Below, piece after piece: positions 7,953 to 16,672 of a stretch of 64,000 bases of DNA (the stretch's first letter is position 1; every line of letters starts with the position of its first letter). The notes below the pieces were generated by a model that had not been told where the DNA came from, searched no databases, and was given only the letters and a program-made list of their open reading frames with translations. The position numbers and the translations under genes are program-made. The stretch is from an uncultured Allobaculum sp. (GTDB lineage Bacteria > Bacillota_I > Bacilli_A > Erysipelotrichales > Erysipelotrichaceae): positions 1 to 64,000 of the forward strand of contig CAJTVE010000002.1 of assembly GCA_910579655.1 (NCBI GenBank). The letters are read 5' to 3'.

Positions 7953-9446
7953 TTACTTTTCGAGGCAGGCTTCCATAGCAGCCATTGCACCCTTCTGGTC
8001 GATTGTATCCAGGGCTTCAACAACTGCCTCTTCAAGACCTTCGATTTCGGTTAAATCACGGTCCCAGAAGTCTTTGTTGGTCAGGACTTTGTGAACGAGT
8101 TCTTTGTTGGACAGACCGGCGTTGGCCGCATAGAATTCCAGAACTTCTGGGTCGTCTTTGATCATGTATTCTTCTTTGGTTACAGGATTGATGGCTTTGA
8201 GACCATCGGCAGTCAGTTCATGACCTCTGTAAAATGCAATGTAGCTGGCCAGAGAAGTGGTCAGGGCTTTTGGCAGTTTACCGAATTTTTCAACGTAACC
8301 AACTAAGGAAGGCATCACTCTGGCTTTCCATTTTGCGGTGGAGTTCAGAGAAATCGCCAGCAGGGCGTGGTCGATGAACGGGTTTTTGAAACGTTCAGTC
8401 ACAGCAGCTGCGAATTCTTTGCAGTCTTCAGCTGGCAAGGACAAAGTTGGGATGATTTCGTTGTAGATCGCTTCATTCATGTAAGCAGAGATGGTTGGAT
8501 CATACATGCAGTCACGGACGATGCTCTGGCCAGCCAGGAATGCACCTAAAACCATGGACGTGTGGGCACCGTTCAGGATGCGGACTTTTCTTTCTTTGTA
8601 TGGTTTGTGATTATCAGTAACCAGGATTGGCAGACCGGCTTCTTTGATTGGCAGTTCATCATAGATGGACTGTGGGCCTTCAATTACCCATACACCGAAG
8701 ATTTCACCTGTATCCATGACATTGTCTTCGTAGCCGTTTTCTTCTGTCAGTTTAGCGGCTTCAGCTCTTGGATACCCAGTAACGATCCGGTCAACGAGTG
8801 TAGAGCAGAAGACGTTTTCTTCATCGATCCATTTCTGGAATTCTTCTGGCAGGTTCCAGTCTTTAGCATGCAGCTGAACATCTTTTTTCAGCTCTTTGCC
8901 ATTGTCATCAATCAGCTCGCAGGCAAGAATAATGAACCCTGGCAGGCCATTCTGCCATCTCTTGTACAGATACTGAGTCAGTTTTGCAGGATAGGAGGAA
9001 GCAGGTGCATCTTCAAACTTGCAGGAAGGATCATAGTGGATTCCAGCTTCAGTGGTGTTGCAGGAAATAAAACGCAGATCTGGATTCGAAGCGGTTTCGA
9101 GAACGGCATCCCAGTCTTCATACGCATTCAGGCAGCGGGAAACAGAGGACATGATTTCTTTTTCTCTGACTTCTTTGCCATCCTGGAAACCCTGCAGATA
9201 CAGAGTGTACAGACCGCCCTGTTCATTGATTTTGTCGTTGAGACGGAAAGAGCCATTGCCGATTGGCTGTACCAGAACAACTTTACCGTTAAAGTCGGCT
9301 TTCTTGTTCATTTCGTTGAAGAAGTAGTCAACGAAAGCACGCATGAAGTTCCCTTCACCGAACTGCAGCACTTTTTCCGGTGCGCTTTCGAGAAGATAAC
9401 CATCGTATCCCTGTTCTTTCAGGGTTTCATAAGAGAGTTTTTTCAT
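7953..9446 (-). CDS. uxaB: Tagaturonate reductase (altronate oxidoreductase)
   Basis: The 497-residue product is a polyol/long-chain mannitol-dehydrogenase-family enzyme that reduces D-tagaturonate to D-altronate with NADH in galacturonate breakdown. Supporting stretches are the N-terminal nucleotide-binding segment VLQFGEGNFMRAFVDYF, the family segment CNTTEAGIHY, and the catalytic-domain motif RKVRILNGAHTSMV with the invariant Lys-Xaa-Asn-Gly-His-type active site. Length matches UxaB. The altronate dehydratase gene lies directly upstream in the same operon, 95 bases away, which separates it from the related fructuronate reductase UxuB. Confidence 0.88.
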   Translation of the reverse strand: MKKLSYETLKEQGYDGYLLESAPEKVLQFGEGNFMRAFVDYFFNEMNKKADFNGKVVLVQPIGNGSFRLNDKINEQGGLYTLYLQGFQDGKEVREKEIMSSVSRCLNAYEDWDAVLETASNPDLRFISCNTTEAGIHYDPSCKFEDAPASSYPAKLTQYLYKRWQNGLPGFIILACELIDDNGKELKKDVQLHAKDWNLPEEFQKWIDEENVFCSTLVDRIVTGYPRAEAAKLTEENGYEDNVMDTGEIFGVWVIEGPQSIYDELPIKEAGLPILVTDNHKPYKERKVRILNGAHTSMVLGAFLAGQSIVRDCMYDPTISAYMNEAIYNEIIPTLSLPAEDCKEFAAAVTERFKNPFIDHALLAISLNSTAKWKARVMPSLVGYVEKFGKLPKALTTSLASYIAFYRGHELTADGLKAINPVTKEEYMIKDDPEVLEFYAANAGLSNKELVHKVLTNKDFWDRDLTEIEGLEEAVVEALDTIDQKGAMAAMEACLEK

Positions 9447-9483
9447 ATACTGATCCTTTGCGATCCTTTCTTTGGTTTATTCC

Positions 9484-9532
9484 TTTTGGGGGGATATTGC
9501 TTTTGGGGGGATATTGCTTTTAAGGATATTGC
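9484..9532. repeat. 17-bp tandem repeat in the uxaA-uxaB spacer
   Basis: ttttggggggatattgc occurs at 9484-9500 and again at 9501-9517, with a degenerate third copy at 9518-9532. It lies upstream of uxaB on the minus strand and takes up most of the 95-bp spacer. Confidence 0.85.
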
Positions 9533-9541
9533 TTTGGTTTC

Positions 9542-11035
9542 TTAAAGGGTTACACCCTGTTTGAAAATAGCCATATCGTGGAAGCCGGCTCTTTCGCTGG
9601 CTACCTGTTTGCCACTGGCCACCGCAATGACTTCATCAAAGAGATCTTGGCTCAGTTCAGCCAGAGTCTTGTTTTCAAGCAATGCTCCACAATTGAAGTC
9701 AATCCAGTTGTGTTTGCCCTGGGCAAGACGGGAGTTGGACGAAATCTTCATCGTTGGAACCGGAGAAGCAAATGGTGTACCGCGCCCAGTGGTAAATAAA
9801 ACAATCTGAGCTCCGCTGGCAGCAAGCGCAGTGGAAGCAACCAGATCATTTCCTGGTGCGCTTAACAGATTCAGGCCGTGTTTTTTCACCTGTTCGCCAT
9901 ACTTCAGAACGCCTTCAACCGGAGCAGATCCAGCTTTCTGGGTGCAGCCTAAGGATTTGTCTTCCAGTGTGGAAATCCCGCCTTTTTTGTTTCCGGGGGA
10001 TGGGTTTTCATACACGGTCTGGTTGTGGGATTTGAAGTATTCTTTAAAGCCATTGATCAGATCAACGGTTTCATTGAAGATTTCTTCATTCTGTGCACGG
10101 TTCATCAGCAGTGTTTCGGCGCCAAACATTTCAGGGACCTCAGTCAGAATTGTGGTTCCACCCTGAGCAATCAGCAAGTCAGAAAAGCCGCCGACAGTCG
10201 GGTTTGCGGTAATGCCGGAAAGACCATCGGATCCCCCGCATTTCATGCCGATAATCAGATTGGACGTTCCAACCGGTTCACGATGATCGTCCTTCATTTT
10301 TTCGGCCAGTTTTTCAACACGTTTGATTCCTTCTGCAATTTCGTCTTCCACATCCTGGCAGACAAGGAATTCAACCCGTTCCGGATCGTAATCCTTGAGA
10401 TAGTTTTTCAGTACATCAATATTGGAGTTTTCACATCCCAGCCCCAGAACCAGCACCCCGCCGGCATTTGGATGTTCAATCAGGTCAGCCAGAATCTGTC
10501 TGGTATTTTCCTGGTCGCCGCCCATCTGGGAGCATCCATATGGATGCGGGAAAGCAGCAACTGCTTCGATATTTTCAGAAACAACATGGCTTGCGCCTTT
10601 TTCGATCGCCTGGGCGATGTTGTTGACACAGCCAACCGTTGGAATAATCCAGATTTCATTGCGAACACCCACCTTGCCATTGGCACGACGGTAGCCCATG
10701 AATGTTTTCTCTTCCTGTTTCTCGATCTGCGTCACCTCGGGGGTATAGGTATACTCGAGAAGATCACCCAGGCGCGTTTTCATATTATGAATGTGCACCC
10801 ACTCACCAGCCTGGACTGGGGCAGTCAGCCTTCCGATCGGCTGGCCATACTTAATTACAGTTTCTCCTTCGCTCATTGGCACCAGGGCAAATTTATGTCC
10901 CTGGGCAATATCTTCCTGCAGTTCAATTGTGCGATCTGTCAGTTCGATTTTTTCGCCTTTCGCCAATGGCGTCAGTGCGACAGCAACCTTGTCGGAAGGA
11001 TGAATCTGAATCCATTTCTTTTCCATACGTTTCAA
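9542..11035 (-). CDS. uxaA: Altronate dehydratase
   Basis: A 497-residue enzyme that dehydrates D-altronate to 2-keto-3-deoxygluconate. It shows the N-terminal SAF domain (VALTPLAKGEKIEL up to about residue 95) and the C-terminal catalytic domain with GYRRANGKVGVRN, the Cys-containing HPYGCSQMGGD and LGLGCEN segments, and MKCGGSDGLSGI, all standard UxaA/GarD features. It is the first gene of the uxaA-uxaB operon and divergent from uxaC, so altronate formed by UxaB is passed on to this enzyme. The encoded start ATG at 11035 is followed by MKRMEKK; a second ATG at 11026 is possible. Confidence 0.92.
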   Translation of the reverse strand: MKRMEKKWIQIHPSDKVAVALTPLAKGEKIELTDRTIELQEDIAQGHKFALVPMSEGETVIKYGQPIGRLTAPVQAGEWVHIHNMKTRLGDLLEYTYTPEVTQIEKQEEKTFMGYRRANGKVGVRNEIWIIPTVGCVNNIAQAIEKGASHVVSENIEAVAAFPHPYGCSQMGGDQENTRQILADLIEHPNAGGVLVLGLGCENSNIDVLKNYLKDYDPERVEFLVCQDVEDEIAEGIKRVEKLAEKMKDDHREPVGTSNLIIGMKCGGSDGLSGITANPTVGGFSDLLIAQGGTTILTEVPEMFGAETLLMNRAQNEEIFNETVDLINGFKEYFKSHNQTVYENPSPGNKKGGISTLEDKSLGCTQKAGSAPVEGVLKYGEQVKKHGLNLLSAPGNDLVASTALAASGAQIVLFTTGRGTPFASPVPTMKISSNSRLAQGKHNWIDFNCGALLENKTLAELSQDLFDEVIAVASGKQVASERAGFHDMAIFKQGVTL

Positions 11036-11088
11036 TCCTTTCGTTCAATCCTTTAAGCCTTGAACTCGTTGTTTTACCCGTCTCATGG

Positions 11089-11100
11089 GTAAAGGCTTAC
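11089..11100. promoter_or_regulatory. LacI-type operator candidate upstream of uxaA
   Basis: gtaaaggcttac is a palindrome (GTAA-N4-TTAC) 54 bases upstream of uxaA. A related sequence occurs nearer uxaC, so a hexuronate-responsive or carbon-catabolite repressor could act on both genes. Inference from symmetry only. Confidence 0.4.
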
Positions 11101-11356
11101 ACATTTTATACAGTTTTTTCCATACCCATGTCAATGGGAATCCTTAAGAAATTTTGCAGAACTTTTCAAGTCATTCTCTCATGCTTCTTTTGCCTAAACC
11201 CCTTACATTCCCGGATGTCAATTTGGATGACTTATAAAATAAACTTTATTCATCATCGATTTCCGATATTTTCGACACAATGTATGATTTGAATTTTTTT
11301 GGCCTTTTTCTCTGTTTTCCCTTGCACCAAAGGATGGATTTCTGTAAACTCTGTTG

Positions 11357-11372
11357 TGTAAAGGTTTCCACA
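11357..11372. promoter_or_regulatory. Second LacI/cre-like site in the uxaA-uxaC spacer
   Basis: tgtaaaggtttccaca shares the GTAAAGG core with the site at 11089 and resembles a degenerate cre or LacI-family operator. It lies about 140 bases upstream of uxaC. Confidence 0.35.
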
Positions 11373-11511
11373 TCTGGAAAAAGCCTGAAGGGCTTGCAGT
11401 TCACCTTGGAGCTGATTCTCTGAACTGTTTTCCTGATCATTTTCAACTATGATAGGTTTAGATACTTACCTGCTTTTTACAGATATTGAAATCGTTAAGG
11501 AGAATACATAT

Positions 11512-12927
11512 ATGAAAAAATTCATGGATAAGGATTTCCTGCTGAAAACTGACGAAGCAAAACACCTGTACCACGACTTTGCTGCTCAGGTTCCTGTACT
11601 GGATTACCATTGCCACATCAACCCTCAGGAAATCTATGAAGATCGCAAATTCAACAACATCACTGAAGTCTGGCTGGGCGGCGACCACTACAAATGGCGT
11701 CAGATGCGTTCCAACGGCATCGATGAAAAATACATCACCGGTGATTCTTCCGACTGGGAAAAATTCTACAACTACGCAAAAACTCTCGACAAAGCCATTG
11801 GCAACCCCCTCTACCACTGGTCTCATCTCGAATTGCAGCGTTTCTTCGACTATGATGGCGTCTTAAGTGAAAAAACAGCGAAAGAAGTCTGGGATCTCGC
11901 CAACGCAAAACTGCAGCAGGATGACATGTCTGTGCGCAACCTCATCAAAAAATCCAATGTAACCCTGCTTTGCACCACGGACGATCCAATTGATGATCTG
12001 AAATGGCACAAACTGCTCAAAGAAGACGAAACCTTTGACGTTCAGGTTCTGCCTGCATGGCGTCCAGACAAAGCAACAAATATCAACAAGCCAGATTTCA
12101 ACGAATACATCAACAAGCTTGCAAACGTTGCTGGTATCGAAATCAACACTTTCGAAGATCTGAAAAAAGCGCTGGTGAACCGCCTCGACTTCTTCCAGGA
12201 AAACGGATGCTCCGTATCTGACCACGGCTTAGATTACGTTGTAAACGTACCTGCAGCAGACGAAGAAATCGAAGCCATCTTCGCAAAGAAGAGAAATGGT
12301 GAAGAACTCACTGCTCGTGAGGTCGATGCCTACAAGACAGCTCTGCTCAAGTTCCTTGCTGGCGAATATAAAAACAGAAACTGGGTCATGCAGCTTCACT
12401 ACGGATGCCTGCGTGACAACAACACGAAGATGTACGAAAAAATGGGACCAGATACTGGTTTCGACTGCATCTCCAACTACGCTCCAGCTTCTCAGCTGTC
12501 CGGCTTTTTGAATGCGGTAAACTCCAACTCCGGCCTGCCAAAAACAATCATCTACTCCCTGAACCCAGCTGACGATGAACTGATCGGTACTGTAATCGGC
12601 TGCTTCCAGAACTCTGATGCCGTTGGCAAAATCCAGCAGGGTTCTGCATGGTGGTTCAACGATAACAAAACCGGCATGATCAAACAGATGACTTCCCTGG
12701 CTAACCTGGGTCTGCTTGGCAACTTTGTCGGTATGTTAACAGACAGCCGTTCTTTCCTGTCCTACCCAAGACATGAATATTTCCGTCGCATCATGTGCAA
12801 CCTGATCGGTCAGTGGGTAGAAGATGGTGAATTCCCAGCTGATGATGATCTGCTCGAACCCATCGTAAAAGGCATCAGCTACAACAACGCTGTTGACTAC
12901 TTCGGATTCGATCTGGAAAAGAAATAA
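11512..12927 (+). CDS. uxaC: Glucuronate isomerase
   Basis: A 471-residue uronate isomerase that converts D-glucuronate to fructuronate and D-galacturonate to tagaturonate, the entry step of the pathway completed by the divergent uxaAB. It shows the N-terminal metal-binding DYHCHINPQEI, WRQMRSNG, and the C-terminal MLTDSRSFLSYPRHEYFRRI block, characteristic of UxaC. The ATG at 11512 is preferred because AAGGAG (11497-11502) lies 9 bases upstream; an in-frame ATG at 11449 has no such site. The 5' end reads MKKFMDKDFLLKTDEAKHLYHDFA, matching the family N-terminus. Confidence 0.95.
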   Translation: MKKFMDKDFLLKTDEAKHLYHDFAAQVPVLDYHCHINPQEIYEDRKFNNITEVWLGGDHYKWRQMRSNGIDEKYITGDSSDWEKFYNYAKTLDKAIGNPLYHWSHLELQRFFDYDGVLSEKTAKEVWDLANAKLQQDDMSVRNLIKKSNVTLLCTTDDPIDDLKWHKLLKEDETFDVQVLPAWRPDKATNINKPDFNEYINKLANVAGIEINTFEDLKKALVNRLDFFQENGCSVSDHGLDYVVNVPAADEEIEAIFAKKRNGEELTAREVDAYKTALLKFLAGEYKNRNWVMQLHYGCLRDNNTKMYEKMGPDTGFDCISNYAPASQLSGFLNAVNSNSGLPKTIIYSLNPADDELIGTVIGCFQNSDAVGKIQQGSAWWFNDNKTGMIKQMTSLANLGLLGNFVGMLTDSRSFLSYPRHEYFRRIMCNLIGQWVEDGEFPADDDLLEPIVKGISYNNAVDYFGFDLEKK

Positions 12928-13122
12928 GTCTTTCTTCAAAAACAAGACTTCAGACGTCACTCATATTTTGAATGGACATAGAGCCGTGTGCTCTTTTCTG
13001 CCTTATTCATCGTGGTATTCAGGAACGTCCATCCTGAAGAGCCGCTGTGGATAAAGCCATAGACTGAAACGATCGTGGCACCTGATCCTCCTTTTATACA
13101 TCGTGCCACACCCGCCCTCTCT

Positions 13123-13149
13123 TTTCGGGCTTCCTTGGGAAGCCCGAAA
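13123..13149. repeat. Perfect 12-bp inverted repeat (hairpin)
   Basis: Arms 13123-13134 and 13138-13149 (tttcgggcttcc and its complement) close on a 3-base loop. There is no T-run, so a simple intrinsic terminator is unlikely; it may be an RNA hairpin 200 bases after uxaC or a protein site. No supportable gene lies in 12928-13624. Confidence 0.7.
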
Positions 13150-13241
13150 TCAAGCGGGATCTGGAGGAAATATCCAGAATGAACAGTGATTTCTAGTCGC
13201 TGGATGAAAAAACAGACCAAAATTGGAACTGTAACGAATTT

Positions 13242-13255
13242 GGCTCTTACGCAAA
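13242..13255 (-). repeat. Solo copy of an ISL3-like terminal repeat
   Basis: ggctcttacgcaaa is the same 13-14 bp motif found as inverted ends at 33034 and 33139 and alone at 31901. No transposase is near. Interpreted as the end of a lost element. Confidence 0.5.
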
Positions 13256-13286
13256 GTCTGTGGTAGAGTCCTGAAATTTGTTAATT

Positions 13287-13317
13287 GAAGAGCTCAAGTT
13301 GGGCTCTTCTTTTTTTA
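13287..13317 (+). terminator. Intrinsic terminator on the + strand
   Basis: gaagagc (13287-13293) pairs with gctcttc (13303-13309) and is followed by a run of eight T. It is 360 bases from uxaC with the 13123 hairpin in between, so it may end a long uxaC 3' UTR or a short unannotated RNA. Confidence 0.7.
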
Positions 13318-13455
13318 TCTTGAATACACGGTTACAGTTCACGCCCTATATCAGGGCACGTATCAAGCCACGACGAAAACCGGGAATTTTAACTCTTTTT
13401 TGAGATGTAAATGTCAAACCGAAACTGTTTGAAGAGTGTTTTTGCGTGTAATCTT

Positions 13456-13510
13456 AAAAGCGGCACGTCGCGTTTTCCTAATAAAGAAAAATCGCGATAT
13501 GCCGCTTTTT
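13456..13510. terminator. Long imperfect hairpin, probable bidirectional terminator
   Basis: aaaagcggca (13456-13465) pairs with tgccgctttt (13500-13509), with a second stem tcgcg/cgcga inside, A-run before and T-run after. It lies downstream of the leftward small membrane-protein gene ending at 13625. Confidence 0.65.
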
Positions 13511-13624
13511 GTATTTGGTTGAAGTGTCTGAATCTTCCTGCCGAAGCTTGGCTGCTTTGATTTCAGTAAACAGTCACCATAATTCACATTGCATCGGTGA
13601 ACAAACACAAATTTCGATAGAATT

Positions 13625-13882
13625 TTACCGTTTCTTCTTGAAAATATAAATCAAATGATCGATAGCCTGCACTAAAAACAGACAGAAGAGAAATACCAGA
13701 AATTTGTTACCGAGCAGGCTGTAAACCAATATTGCAAGCAGGGCTGCCGCAATTAGATACCTGTATTTAGACTTGTTCAGTACAAGAAATATTCCATTTC
13801 TCCATCCTACATAAGCCTGCAGACATAAATCGAAAGTAAAAATAACAACTGTAATTAAAAGCCAGACATATGTTGATTGCAT
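13625..13882 (-). CDS. Small polytopic membrane protein, function unknown
   Basis: An 85-residue product with three hydrophobic segments (WLLITVVIFTFDLCL, YLIAAALLAILVYSLL, FLVFLFCLFLVQAI) and a basic end IFKKKR, consistent with a small inner-membrane protein. GGTGG lies 5 bases upstream of the ATG. A hairpin terminator lies beyond the stop. I do not recognise a family; coding is supported by composition and the RNA signals only. Confidence 0.5.
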   Translation of the reverse strand: MQSTYVWLLITVVIFTFDLCLQAYVGWRNGIFLVLNKSKYRYLIAAALLAILVYSLLGNKFLVFLFCLFLVQAIDHLIYIFKKKR

Positions 13883-14084
13883 ACCACCACACCCTATCTT
13901 AGCTATAATTATAAGACATGGATTTCCCTTTTACAGCAAAATCAACGCGACAATTTTGGAGCCTGATTTCGTTTGCTATTCTTTCTTGGACGTCATCTCT
14001 TACGCTTTGGCTGATTGGGATGGTAGGCTTTTTATATTCTGACGGGGCAGCCCTAAAAGGGATGCCAAATATAATGAAAGGCAA

Positions 14085-14125
14085 AATGGTCGAAAGTACG
14101 CTTCAGTGAAGTACTTCCGACCATT
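14085..14125. repeat. Palindrome with ATGGTCG arms (copy 1)
   Basis: Arms 14085-14099 and 14111-14125 pair over 15 bases with one mismatch. The outer part (aatggtcg...cgaccatt) recurs in the palindrome at 25946-25988. It is followed by short near-repeats of accattcaa (14118-14150). Confidence 0.65.
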
Positions 14126-14212
14126 CAAACCATTCAAACCACTCAAACCACCGAACTTGGCCATTTGATCGTCATGAATTGCCATTAATTGTTTGTTGAT
14201 AGGCCAGAGCGA

Positions 14213-14383
14213 TCATTTAGCCAGTTCCTCAAAAACCTTTCTGTGCTCAACAGTGATTTTTCTTACCATCTCTCTTACTGCCTCTGTCGAACATTGCTCC
14301 AGCTTTCTTTTTACTGGTTGATCGCAACCGGTATTCCTGTCTGCAGCAATCCCTTTCTGTTCTGTTTTAATCTTTGCCGGCAT
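14213..14383 (-). CDS. Small basic hypothetical protein
   Basis: The 56-residue product (begins MPAKIKTEQKG, ends VEHRKVFEELAK) is charged and probably helical at its C-terminus. An AGAGGGA ribosome site lies about 7 bases before the ATG at 14383, which favours this start over a longer in-frame one at 14440. No family recognised. It is the next leftward gene after the Xre cassette. Confidence 0.45.
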   Translation of the reverse strand: MPAKIKTEQKGIAADRNTGCDQPVKRKLEQCSTEAVREMVRKITVEHRKVFEELAK

Positions 14384-14457
14384 AGCATTTCCCTCTTTTC
14401 TTTGTATGACTGAGTATATCGGATTCACTCCCCTTACCAAAGCAACCCAAGCGCTTC

Positions 14458-14760
14458 TCAGAATAATCCCTTGTTGTACTTGATCTGACCATACAACATG
14501 ACCAGGATGGCGACAATAAAGGCGGGCAGAATGATCGGCTCCGTGGGCAGATTCGTCGTCAATTTCAGAATATAGGCCACAATCAAGGCCAGACCGATGA
14601 TCAATGAGCCAATTCCGATGGCTTTTCCATAGTGTGGGATATCTTCTTCTTTGACATTCCGGCGATTATAGCTGTGAATCGTACTGATATTTCCGGTACA
14701 ATTCACAATTCCCATGATGCTGATCAGAATGCCCAGAACGAGCAAGGCAATATCTTCCAT
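14458..14760 (-). CDS. Small membrane protein (DUF3784-like)
   Basis: A 100-residue protein with three predicted membrane helices (LLVLGILISIMGIVN, IGIGSLIIGLALIVAYIL, ILPAFIVAILVMLYG). The segment STIHSYNRRNVKEEDIPHYGK between helices 1 and 2 is the conserved feature of DUF3784-type proteins found beside Xre regulators in Bacillota. It is the third gene of a three-gene leftward operon, 2 bases after the regulator stop. Confidence 0.7.
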   Translation of the reverse strand: MEDIALLVLGILISIMGIVNCTGNISTIHSYNRRNVKEEDIPHYGKAIGIGSLIIGLALIVAYILKLTTNLPTEPIILPAFIVAILVMLYGQIKYNKGLF

Positions 14761-14762
14761 CG

Positions 14763-14981
14763 TTATTCATCCTCCTGAAAATAAAACAGATCTTCGAATT
14801 TACAGTTCAGTGCAATACAGAGAATCAAAGCCAGTTTGGCCGTTGGATTAAACTGGCCTGTTTCAATCGAACTGATAGTGTTGCGCGAAACGCCGACCAG
14901 TTCGGCCAGCTGGGCCTGCGAAAGATGAGCTTTTGCTCTGGCCTCTTTCAGATGGTTTTTCAGCTTCAGCTCTTCATTCAT
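14763..14981 (-). CDS. Xre-family transcriptional regulator
   Basis: A 72-residue single-domain HTH protein: LKEARAKAHLSQAQLAELVG followed by SRNTISSIETGQFNPT, the helix-turn-helix and recognition helix of Cro/CI-type regulators, with the LALILCIAL and FEDLFYF ending typical of the YozG/short Xre group. Its ATG overlaps the stop of the upstream membrane-protein gene (ATGA). It probably represses its own operon through the palindromes at 15328-15376. Confidence 0.88.
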   Translation of the reverse strand: MNEELKLKNHLKEARAKAHLSQAQLAELVGVSRNTISSIETGQFNPTAKLALILCIALNCKFEDLFYFQEDE

Positions 14982-15307
14982 CGAATTCCCCCAAACAATC
15001 GATACACAAAACCACCAAGTGCCAACAAGGCCACGGCGCCACAGGTAATGGCAGTAACCAGATCGGTTTTGTGGCGTAAGCGGAGAAAGCGGACAGTCCA
15101 TTGCGCAGCAATCATTGAAAAATAAATGAAAACCGGGGCATAGAAAACGACTCCCCATGCAAATCCACCCAGGACCATAACAACCGCCAGTGCAATTGCA
15201 CCGGCCACACTGGCCCAATAGCCGCTCTGAACTCTGATTTCGAGTTCCGACAGGTCCTGTCGACGATACTCATTACGGCTGGCCTGTAAGATTTGATCTT
15301 TATTCAT
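14978..15307 (-). CDS. Small membrane protein (DUF6442-like), first gene of the Xre operon
   Basis: A 109-residue protein: a charged N-terminus (MNKDQILQASRNEYRRQD), three hydrophobic segments (GAIALAVVMVLGGFAWGVV, FIYFSMIAAQWTVRF, AITCGAVALLALGGFVY) and a short tail. The N-terminal ILxxSRxE-type motif is common in small membrane proteins encoded next to Xre and DUF3784 genes. The start at 15307 has AAGGAG upstream; an extended in-frame start at 15364 would run through the operator and promoter, so it is rejected. Confidence 0.7.
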   Translation of the reverse strand: MNKDQILQASRNEYRRQDLSELEIRVQSGYWASVAGAIALAVVMVLGGFAWGVVFYAPVFIYFSMIAAQWTVRFLRLRHKTDLVTAITCGAVALLALGGFVYRLFGGIR

Positions 15308-15327
15308 ACTCAGTATTTCACTCTCCT

Positions 15328-15377
15328 TGCCAAGTTTTCTTGTCATAATTATAGAAGATGACAAGTTTACTTGTCAA
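15328..15377 (-). promoter_or_regulatory. Promoter with two Xre operators
   Basis: On the minus strand TTGACA (15372-15377) and TATAAT (15348-15353) are 18 bases apart. A perfect 8+8 palindrome TGACAAGT-TT-ACTTGTCA (15359-15376) overlaps the -35 region, and a related site, tgccaagttttcttgtca (about 15328-15345), lies just downstream of the -10 region. This is the layout of an autorepressed operon. Confidence 0.8.
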
Positions 15378-15421
15378 TCTGGCGTTCTGCTTATTCCTTT
15401 CAAAAGATTCAGATCTTCAAT

Positions 15422-15496
15422 ATCCTTACAACTCTTATCCTTACAACTCTTATCCTTACAACTCTTATCCTTACAACTCTTATCCTTACAACTCTT
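15422..15496. repeat. Five tandem copies of a 15-bp unit
   Basis: atccttacaactctt is repeated five times without a mismatch, upstream of the Xre operon promoter. There are no spacers, so it is not a CRISPR array. Copy number is likely to vary between strains. Confidence 0.95.
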
Positions 15497-16672
15497 GTAA
15501 TCCTTCTATATCCTTTCCATATTTTTAGCTTCTGTATTTATAGCTTTCTTCGTTGGCGGACCTGCTTGCGACTGGCTGACCATTTCGGCTGCAGCCATAA
15601 AAAAAGTCTTCGCACGAACAGGGTCGTCCATGCAAAGACAAAAAGATTGCGCAAAGGCGCAAATCTGAAATGGTATCCGCAAAAAGAGAACATTCTTCCT
15701 TTTTGCTGGTTAGATTTCAGACGATTTAAAAGTGCAGGTGCAGGATAGATCCGCCAACAGGCGCACTCCTCCAATCCGACACCGGAGAACGGCGGAATAT
15801 TTATGGTGTCTGGATTCTTGGCTCTGACGTTCTGTTTATTGTTCAAAACAGAAAAAAACAAGGACGGAAAAGACCGTCTTGAGTTGGATAATCGTGTTGG
15901 TAAGACGAGCCGCCAGAATCTGCCTGGTGGCGCTGCCTCGCTTTCTACTGAATTTTTTTCAATCCATCTGATGAAGAATTCACCGTTCCGACACAACAGC
16001 CTTCTTGACAGGTGATTGGTGGGGTAAACTCAATGAAGCGTCGATAAAGACAGGCCTGAATTAATTTTATTAACACATCTGTCGCAGATTTCCTGCACCT
16101 GAAGAAAGTATACAACGTTCGTGCCACTGTATTGCATCGATGGACATCATCCGGCTGATTCTCGGCATTTTTTACCGTATTCTGTTGAAGAATAGGCAGT
16201 TTTGGCCTTAAAAAACTCTACTTCCATTTCTCTGGTCTTCTACGGCAGAAATAGAAAACATCTCTTTTCAGATATATCTCGAACAGATTTCTTCCTTGCA
16301 CAGAGCGAATGATTGTCTGCACTTTCAGACGATCCGGACGCTTTCGATTTCTTTTTGCGAAGAAACCCCTTTCGCGATTCTGTCAGATTTTCTGATCATT
16401 TTTCACTTTTATCAATAAAATTAACTGTTCTGGTCATATCTTATTTGAATATCCACTCAGCGGACAGGATGCTTTCCAATCGACTTCGTTGTCAAAATTC
16501 CCCTGCGTTTGAATTCCTGATGGAATCTGTTCAAATCGGCCAAATATTTTCTGCCTTTTCAGCTTCGATTTTACTTTTAGTTTTGAAATTTCGATAATGG
16601 ATGGTAAGAGTTTTCAAAAAAGCGTGTAAACTCATTGAATTTAGATTTAGAAAGGAAAAATCCCACAGAATC
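15497..16672. other. Long intergenic region without a supportable gene
   Basis: About 1.2 kb. Open frames on both strands are short, lack ribosome sites and have no recognisable protein features. It may be decayed coding sequence; I see no RNA gene, IS end or strong terminator here. Confidence 0.4.

Noticed and set aside
8562-9545. Long + strand open frame of 327 codons opposite uxaB
   Set aside because: It lies entirely antisense to a well-supported uxaB, has no ribosome site, and its Phe/Trp-rich composition is what antisense reading of that codon usage gives.
10025-11056. Long + strand open frame opposite uxaA
   Set aside because: Same reason: antisense shadow of altronate dehydratase, no family features.
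12957-13220. 87-codon minus strand frame after uxaC
   Set aside because: It crosses a perfect palindrome and has no ribosome site or family signal.
13918-14109. 63-codon + strand frame beginning MDFPFTAKS
   Set aside because: A hydrophobic segment is present, but there is no ribosome site and an overlapping frame on the other strand is equally open; it also runs into the palindrome at 14085.
15422-15496. Possible CRISPR array
   Set aside because: The 15-bp units are directly adjacent with no spacers; no cas genes anywhere in the window.
15538-15996. 152-codon minus strand frame
   Set aside because: No ribosome site, no recognisable domain, and overlapping open frames on the other strand; most likely non-coding.
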